Translations under genes and position numbers: made by a program | Shown: positions 7,381 through 8,891 of the stretch, piece by piece | Numbering within the stretch: position 1 is the stretch's first letter | Layout: each line of letters begins with the position of its first letter | The notes under the pieces: generated by a model | Seen by the model: the letters and a program-made list of their open reading frames with translations, nothing else | The model's database searches: none | Told to the model about the DNA's origin: nothing | NCBI GenBank assembly: GCA_025924495.1 | Contig: JAICIG010000338.1 | Coordinates: 1-8,891, forward strand | Reading direction: 5' to 3' | DNA length: 8,891 nt | From: Pirellulales bacterium | GTDB lineage: Bacteria > Planctomycetota > Planctomycetia > Pirellulales > JAICIG01

Positions 7381-7848
7381 TCAATCGCTCCGGCTGAGCC
7401 GTTCTGCCAGTTCGTCCAAAAGGTGGCTCTGCGCGACGTTAATCTTTTTCTTCGCCTCGTCCAGCGTGAAGAACTCGGCCCGGTCGATCTCTGGGAATTC
7501 CTGAATTCGCCCCGACCGAGGCGGCCACTCGATGGAAAAAGCGTTGCTCTTGAATTGCGATGGATCACAATCCCCTTGGCAGGCCCAAGCGTGGACGACC
7601 TTGCCCCCTTTTTGTTTGATGGGCGTAAGCGCAACGCATGGCTCGCCGGGCGTAAAACCCATCTCCTCGGCAAATTCGCGTTTTGCGGCGGCGAGCAACT
7701 CCTCACCATCGCCAACCTCGCCTTTGGGGATGGTCCAAGCGCCCTCATCCTTGTTGCGAAAGAACGGTCCGCCCGGATGAGCCAACAGCACCTCGAGGAC
7801 GCCGTGCTTGATGCGAAACATCAATACTCCGGCGCTGACTTTGGCCAT
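7381..7848 (-). CDS. Nudix hydrolase
   Basis: A 155-residue Nudix (MutT-like) protein, which hydrolyses a nucleoside diphosphate linked to another moiety; the exact substrate is unknown. The Nudix box is complete and canonical: Gly43, x5, Glu49, x7, then REFAEEMGF at 57-65, matching GX5EX7REUXEEXGU, so the metal-binding glutamates are present. The N-terminus (MAKVSAGVLMFR) and the HPGGPFFRNKDEGAWTIPKGE segment (24-44) are typical of the small stand-alone members often labelled NUDIX domain protein. The chosen start (CAT at 7846-7848) fits the family; the frame runs 35 codons further upstream, but that part is unlike a Nudix N-terminus. No strong ribosome binding site precedes it. It is convergent with the aconitase gene, 76 bases apart. 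The large frame on the opposite strand is its shadow. Confidence 0.92.
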   Translation of the reverse strand: MAKVSAGVLMFRIKHGVLEVLLAHPGGPFFRNKDEGAWTIPKGEVGDGEELLAAAKREFAEEMGFTPGEPCVALTPIKQKGGKVVHAWACQGDCDPSQFKSNAFSIEWPPRSGRIQEFPEIDRAEFFTLDEAKKKINVAQSHLLDELAERLSRSD

Positions 7849-7970
7849 GATTTTGGAATTCCGAACGCTCAGCCTGACCTTCCGCCAACCGTGCGATGTG
7901 AAGGGGGCGAAACATGCCCGGCTGCACCAGGGACGAATCCGCAAAAGCTGCAATCCGCGGCGATCGAAAT

Positions 7971-7997
7971 AAAAAAACTACCCGGCTAGGACTCGAA
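7971..7997 (-). other. tRNA 3'-end fragment, putative attachment site (attL/attR)
   Basis: Read on the minus strand, 7997 down to 7978 gives a T-loop (TTCGAGT), a T-stem 3' half (CCTAG), a 7-base acceptor 3' half (CCGGGTA) and a discriminator G, then seven Ts (7977-7971) like a tRNA terminator. No CCA is encoded. The matching T-stem 5' half and the rest of a tRNA are missing: the bases to the right do not pair with CCTAG. Such orphan tRNA 3' ends arise when a tyrosine integrase inserts an element into a tRNA gene. U1-A72 and G73 are typical of tRNA-Gln, so the source is tentatively tRNA-Gln; this identity is from memory and not certain. The intact tRNA would be at the far end of the element. 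Confidence 0.6.
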
Positions 7998-8089
7998 TTT
8001 AACCATAACTGTACGTCTGTTTTTCGACAAATACGCCACAAATCACTATGTTTCAGTAACTTATGTGCTCTTGTACGCCCCTCATTATT

Positions 8090-8153
8090 CCCCGCAAATC
8101 CCCGATTTTCACCCTCATTTAGCAAATTTCTGGGGAGATTTGGGGGAGATTTT
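8090..8153. repeat. Interleaved inverted and direct repeats near the att site
   Basis: CCCC-AAAT-CCCC blocks at 8090-8093, 8096-8099 and 8100-8103 pair with GGGG-ATTT-GGGG blocks at 8132-8135, 8138-8141 and 8142-8145, giving 12 bp interrupted by two 2-nt bulges, with a 28-nt loop. The right side is also a direct repeat: GGGGAGATTT occurs at 8132-8141 and again at 8143-8152. CCCTCATT occurs near 8079-8086 and 8112-8119. These could be integrase arm sites, a replication or regulator binding region, or a transcript end; none is proven. Confidence 0.4.
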
Positions 8154-8180
8154 CTTGCGTCGTTAGTGCGGCGACATAGC

Positions 8181-8205
8181 GTTGAGTAGAAGCGATCCAC
8201 TCAAC
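8181..8205. promoter_or_regulatory. Inverted repeat directly upstream of the 8219 gene (possible operator)
   Basis: GTTGAGT (8181-8187) and ACTCAAC (8199-8205) form a perfect 7-bp inverted repeat with an 11-nt spacer. It ends 4 bases before the GAGG ribosome binding site (8209-8212). It could be a repressor operator with half-sites one helical turn and a half apart, or an RNA hairpin that limits access to the ribosome binding site. Confidence 0.4.
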
Positions 8206-8218
8206 TCTGAGGTGCATC

Positions 8219-8443
8219 ATGAACACGCAAGCCACTCTCGTCAAACGCTGCCTGGATTCCTACCGCGAAGCTAACCAGCCCTACGCCCGCGACCGCCGCT
8301 CGCTCGGCGATATGCTCGTCTGGGAAGACAGCCCTAGCCGGCTGGCCACATTCCTGAAAAGCCGGCTGTTGTGCGCCAGCACCATCAACGTTTCTTGGCT
8401 GGGGCTCGCCTGTGCCGTGCTGATGGCGCGGGCTCACGCCTAG
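8219..8443 (+). CDS. Small hypothetical protein, 74 residues
   Basis: I do not recognise this protein. It begins with a charged, probably helical N-terminal half rich in Arg, Asp and Glu (residues 1-35, including YREANQPYARDRR). Residues about 54-70 are more hydrophobic (SWLGLACAVLMA) and could be a buried helix or a marginal membrane segment. The start is supported by GAGG (8209-8212) with 6-nt spacing, and the gene is followed 55 bases later by a second gene in the same direction with its own ribosome binding site, so the two may be cotranscribed. It lies just inside the putative element. The overlapping reverse frame at 8201-8518 has no better support. Confidence 0.6.
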   Translation: MNTQATLVKRCLDSYREANQPYARDRRSLGDMLVWEDSPSRLATFLKSRLLCASTINVSWLGLACAVLMARAHA

Positions 8444-8498
8444 GGCCGCTAGGCCGGCTTCTGCATTCTCTTGACCAACTTCTTTGAGGAACAAACGA

Positions 8499-8891
8499 AT
8501 GAGCACGGGAACTAACACGGGTACACTTGACGACGTCTACGCACACCACTACCAGCACCAACTATTCCACGCGAGCAGATTGCTAATATGGGATTGGCGG
8601 GAAGCTGCATTGATTGCTGAAGAGGCTCGAAAGCTGCTAGAAGCCAAGCGAGACAAGATCGAGGCGGACGCAGCTCGATACCAGAGCCGTGAGGATCGCT
8701 ATGGCGTTTTGCTCGGCGCGGTGTGCGGGGCCTTCACGCGGCTAATCGTCGATCGCAGACACGTGTTAGGCTACGATCCGCCCGAATGCGAGGCTGGCAT
8801 ACGGGCAGGGGTCGATAGCCTCGAACTAAGCGAGGAATGGGCCGCGGCCGAACGTGCGGAGCGCGCCGAGCTCGCCGAGCGAATCGAGACG
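8499..8891 (+). CDS. Hypothetical charged helical protein (3' partial)
   Basis: Open from ATG at 8499 to the window end (131 codons, no stop). GAGGA (8486-8490) with 8-nt spacing supports the start. I do not recognise the family. After a Thr/His-rich N-terminus (residues 1-25), residues about 30-65 (WREAALIAEEARKLLEAKRDKI) and the end (EEWAAAERAERAELAERIE) are rich in Glu, Ala, Arg and Lys and look like long helices or coiled coil. A more ordinary segment (about 70-105) with two cysteines lies between. There is no signal peptide. Its position right after the 74-residue gene suggests a shared operon in the putative element. DNA-associated or structural roles are possible but unsupported. Confidence 0.65.
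   Translation, partial: MSTGTNTGTLDDVYAHHYQHQLFHASRLLIWDWREAALIAEEARKLLEAKRDKIEADAARYQSREDRYGVLLGAVCGAFTRLIVDRRHVLGYDPPECEAGIRAGVDSLELSEEWAAAERAERAELAERIET

Larger units (their letters stand above)
7849..8218. other. Gene-free stretch: Nudix upstream region, tRNA-derived att site and repeat-bearing DNA
   Basis: About 370 bases. The left part (7849-7970) has the GC-rich look of the chromosome and probably holds the Nudix promoter, though no clear boxes are seen. A tRNA 3'-end fragment lies at 7978-7997. From there to about 8160 the DNA is richer in A and T, with runs of C and G arranged in direct and inverted repeats. The open frames crossing it (7914-8189 forward, 7745-8200 reverse) run through this non-coding structure and are not believed. 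Confidence 0.55.
7978..8891. mobile_element. Possible end of an integrative element (continues beyond the window)
   Basis: The orientation of the tRNA 3' fragment places the original chromosomal flank on its left and inserted DNA on its right. In support, the DNA right of it changes to lower GC with repeats, and the next two genes are small, unrecognised and closely spaced, in contrast to the widely spaced known genes on the left. No integrase, excisionase, phage or conjugation gene is visible in this 0.9 kb, so the type of element (prophage, island, integrative plasmid) is unknown. Confidence 0.42.

Noticed and set aside
7291..7989. 232-codon forward frame
   Set aside because: Antisense to the Nudix gene, whose canonical Nudix box on the minus strand settles the coding strand; the frame also overlaps the aconitase end.
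7971..8004. A complete tRNA gene
   Set aside because: Only the 3' portion is present; the right-hand bases cannot form the T-stem 5' half, anticodon arm or acceptor 5' half.
7745..8200. 151-codon reverse frame and a 91-codon forward frame (7914-8189) across the att region
   Set aside because: They cross the tRNA fragment and repeat region, lack ribosome binding sites and resemble no protein.
8438..8454. Small hairpin overlapping the stop codon of the 74-residue gene (GCCTA/TAGGC)
   Set aside because: Only 5 bp with no T tract; likely chance in GC-rich DNA.
8201..8518. 105-codon reverse frame
   Set aside because: It overlaps two forward genes with better ribosome binding sites and has no recognisable content.

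Overview
The window looks like a chromosomal segment of a GC-rich bacterium, most likely a planctomycete (Pirellulales-like). This is inferred from the gene set: a secreted alpha-alpha toroid (prenyltransferase/squalene oxidase repeat) protein, a short single-chain aconitase, well-spaced single genes and long intergenic gaps. Taxonomy cannot be proven from the sequence alone.

Layout, left to right. (1) 1-1745 (+): the C-terminal half of an RND-type efflux pump inner-membrane subunit, cut by the window edge and followed by a very strong 19-bp hairpin terminator. (2) 2144-3256 (+): a secreted alpha-alpha toroid repeat protein of unknown function. (3) 3257-3844: about 590 bases with no convincing gene but several hairpins. 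(4) 3845-4927 (+): a PAPS-dependent sulfotransferase-like protein. (5) 4928-5357: a gene-free leader with a hairpin. (6) 5358-7304 (+): an aconitate hydratase of the roughly 650-residue type, in which the first iron-sulfur ligand cysteine appears as serine. (7) 7381-7848 (-): a Nudix hydrolase, convergent with the aconitase. (8) 7849-8218: a gene-free stretch holding a 20-nt fragment of a tRNA 3' end (minus strand, with T-loop, T-stem 3' half, acceptor 3' half and discriminator base) followed by an AT-richer, repeat-bearing stretch. (9) 8219-8443 and 8499-8891 (+): two small unrecognised genes with good ribosome binding sites, the second cut by the window edge.

The left 7.9 kb reads as ordinary chromosome with individually transcribed housekeeping and accessory genes that do not form one pathway. 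The orphan tRNA 3' end at 7978-7997, the change in composition and the unrecognisable small genes to its right suggest that an integrative element (prophage, integrative plasmid or genomic island) begins there and runs out of the window. No integrase is visible, so this is an inference. No CRISPR array, rRNA, complete tRNA or insertion sequence was found. No complete new system can be demonstrated. The best leads are the putative element boundary and the altered cluster site in the aconitase.
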